NCBI RefSeq assembly: GCF_026151205.1
Contig: NC_087081.1
Coordinates: 4,428,246 to 4,441,745, forward strand
Length of the DNA: 13,500 nt
Direction of reading: 5' to 3'
Origin: Bolinopsis microptera
Lineage: Eukaryota > Ctenophora > Tentaculata > Lobata > Bolinopsidae
Positions 11,660 through 13,500 of the stretch are shown here, one piece after another (the stretch's first letter is position 1; the number at the start of each line of letters is the position of its first letter). The notes beneath the pieces are model-generated. The model was not told where the DNA came from. It saw nothing but the letters and a program-made list of their open reading frames with translations, and ran no database searches. The translations under genes and the position numbers were made by a program.

Positions 11660-12632
11660 CATCGATCACGTGATATGACCGTAAGTTGACCCGAACTAAA
11701 GTCAACTACCTTCAGGACACGCACTGAAGTCCACCAGGAAAATATATTGAAAAATCTATTTTGTCAAATTCGAAGAAAACTTTTTGTGAATTACCTAAGT
11801 TATGTTTGTAAACAGTAAAATAACTAATTCGTCAATCATGGCATGGATATGCAAATGATCCAGTTTTTCTCTAAACTTAAAACTCCGTAATATTTTAAAT
11901 CGATTTACTCGCGCATTCTTGGAAAAATAATTGCCAAACAGTTTGACGCGCGTTGCACGCCCCTTTTTGGTTTGTTTACGCGAGAATGCAATCTTCGCAT
12001 TATTAACAAAATATTCGCGTCCTTATAATTATTTGCGCGACGCAAATAAATCTTCGCTTCCTTAGGGAAATATTCGCCACCTTATAATTTATTTGCGAGA
12101 GGATTCAATTTGTGTTTTTATGTTCGCGCAGTTCTTAGCAAAATATTTATCTGAACGAAAGCTCAAAATTTACCGAGAAATTGACCGTCTAATTAATCTA
12201 TTTTGATGACTGTTTCTGACCTAAAATTGCACAAAAAATCGATTTAACTAGGTTTCAGAACCTATAAACAAATCCTTATTCCTCAAAATTTATGTTTTAT
12301 AGTTAATACGAGCAACAAGCAACGCCAACATGTAGGTATATTGTATTGATCCTTCGGTTCTACAGCTCTTGACCTAGGGCTGAAACCGTAAGATCGAGGC
12401 AATCCTCACCTCAACTGATCGAACTTGATCGGAGAGCAGAGTACGACAAAACACAGCAGGTAAGCAATTCATTTTTGTGACTGTTCCTCACCTGTACAAC
12501 GTTGCACGAGAAATCGATTTAAATTGGTTTTACAGCCCTAATCATGAGTCATGACCTACGGAGTTGAACTTAAGCTGAGACCGAAAGATCGAGGCAATCC
12601 TCACCTTCAATGATCGAACAGGTACTACTAAC
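11660..12632. repeat. about 970-bp repeat unit, copy 1
   Basis: It begins ATCGATCACGTGATATGACC and includes AAGTTGACCCGAACTAAAGT, ATATTGAAAAATCTATTTTG, the TTAGCAAAATATTCGCC-family block (11911-12150), and two diverged sub-units ending in GAAATCGATTTAA-type words (near 12228 and 12510). A further internal pair, GATCGAGGCAATCCTCACCT, occurs at about 12394 and 12588. Copy 2 starts 972 bp later. A MITE-like or satellite origin is possible; no coding capacity is shared by both copies. Confidence 0.9.
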
Positions 12633-13500
12633 ATCGATCACGTGATATGACCGTAAGTTGACCCGAACTAAAGTCAACTACCTTCTGAACACGCACTGAA
12701 GTCCACCAGGGAAATATATTGAAAAATCTATTTTGTCAAACTCGAAGAAAACTTCTTGTGAATTACCTAAGTTATGTTTGTAAACAGTAAAATAACTAAT
12801 TCGTCGATCATGGATATGCAGATGATCCAGTTTCTCTCTAAACTCAAAACTTCGTGATATTTCAATCGATTTTACTCGAATTCTTTAAAAAATATTTGCC
12901 TAATAACGGTCTGACGCGCGTTGCACGCTCCTTTTTAGTTTGTTTACACGAGAATGAAATCTTCGCATTGTTAGCAAAATATTCGCCTCCTTATAATTTA
13001 TTCGCGCGAGGATTGAATATGCGCGTTTTTAAGTTCTTACTTCTTAGCAAAATATTTATTTGAACGAAAACTCAAAATTTACCGAGAAATCGACCTTTTT
13101 ATTAACTCATTTTGGTGACTGTTTCTGATCAGAAATTGCACGAAAAATCGATTTAACTAGGTTTCAGAACATATAAACAATTCCTTATCCCTCAAAATTG
13201 ATATTTTATAGTTAATACGAGCAACAAGCAACATATATTTTGATCCTATTATATGGTTCTACTCATGATATGACCTAGGGAGTTAAGCTGAGACCGAAAG
13301 ATCGAGGCGATCGAACAAGTAGGTACTAACACAATTTTCAGATAGAAATGTTCGTTGCAATATTATTTTTATTGCAGCTTTGCAACTTGAGCGAAGTAAA
13401 GAGCAAAGTACGAAAAAACACAGCAGTCAAGCAACTCATTTTGGTGACTATTCCTCATTTAACTGCTAACGTTGCACGAGAAATCGATTTTAGTTGGTTT
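12633..13500. repeat. about 970-bp repeat unit, copy 2, cut by window end
   Basis: It is colinear with copy 1 at roughly 90 percent identity by eye at the left end, with indels further right. It carries the same AGTTGAC/GTCAACT 7-bp inverted pair near 12656-12679, the repeat-family block at 12878-13060 and the GAAATCGATTT words near 13145 and 13480. Between about 13315 and 13380 it has a segment absent from copy 1. The array probably continues past the window. Confidence 0.9.
13348..13500 (+). CDS. candidate signal-peptide-like open frame, cut by window end
   Basis: ATG at 13348 opens MFVAILFLLQLCNLSEVKSK and stays open for 51 codons to the window edge. The first 13 residues are strongly hydrophobic, followed by a polar/charged segment, which is signal-peptide-like. 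Just upstream are TACTAAC (13324-13330) and AATTTTCAG, a good branch-point and acceptor pair. The ATG and hydrophobic part lie in the segment that copy 2 of the 970-bp repeat has and copy 1 lacks, while the later codons are repeat-derived. It could be the first coding exon of another secreted gene, or chance within a repeat. Confidence 0.2.
   Translation, partial: MFVAILFLLQLCNLSEVKSKVRKNTAVKQLILVTIPHLTANVAREIDFSWF

Noticed and set aside
11322-11678. 118-codon + strand frame and 62-81-codon antisense frames around 11080-11333
   Set aside because: They are shadows of the MULE fragment, whose recognisable domain lies in the two other + frames.

Overview
The window reads as nuclear DNA of an animal, probably a marine or aquatic invertebrate; I cannot name the group. 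The evidence is an AT-rich sequence with short exons, GT-AG introns of about 150 to 1,850 bp, C-type lectin-like domains (CTLDs) split over several exons, abundant minisatellites, a LINE-type ORF1 and a decayed MULE transposase. There are no bacterial-style operons, and most long open frames outside the exons are by-products of repeats.

The one gene I can assemble lies on the + strand at about 1920-7879 and continues to the right. It encodes a secreted protein: a signal peptide (exon 1), a first CTLD (exons 2-4), an acidic linker (end of exon 4), a second CTLD (exons 5-7) and a Thr/Glu-rich tail (exon 8). Frames agree across every proposed junction. Most introns are phase 1, as usual for shuffled extracellular modules. 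Both CTLDs keep the fold-defining Trp and outer Cys positions but lack the usual EPN or QPD calcium/sugar motif. The 3' end is unresolved. Weak candidate coding segments at 10351-10543 and 10808-10986 may be terminal exons or decayed sequence.

Layout: 1-1579 is a 42-unit minisatellite of 38/36 bp. 1580-1662 is a short AT-rich gap with two TATA-like boxes. 1663-1910 is a 21-bp minisatellite ending 9 bp before the lectin ATG. 1920-7879 holds the lectin exons. Intron 2 contains four copies of a short repeat that includes the end of exon 2 with its splice donor, and between them an element carrying an intact LINE-like ORF1 (2549-3388) without reverse transcriptase. 8445-9802 is an array of 76/70-bp units. 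9803-10325 holds a degenerate 58-bp repeat family. 11281-11533 is a frameshifted MULE transposase fragment. 11660-13500 is a large duplication of about 970 bp whose second copy runs off the window, with a possible signal-peptide-like open frame at the very end.

Most of the length is thus tandem or dispersed repeat packed around and inside a lectin gene. The points most worth checking are the minisatellite promoter, the duplicated splice donor, the ORF1-only element and the splice-signal-bearing 76-bp array.
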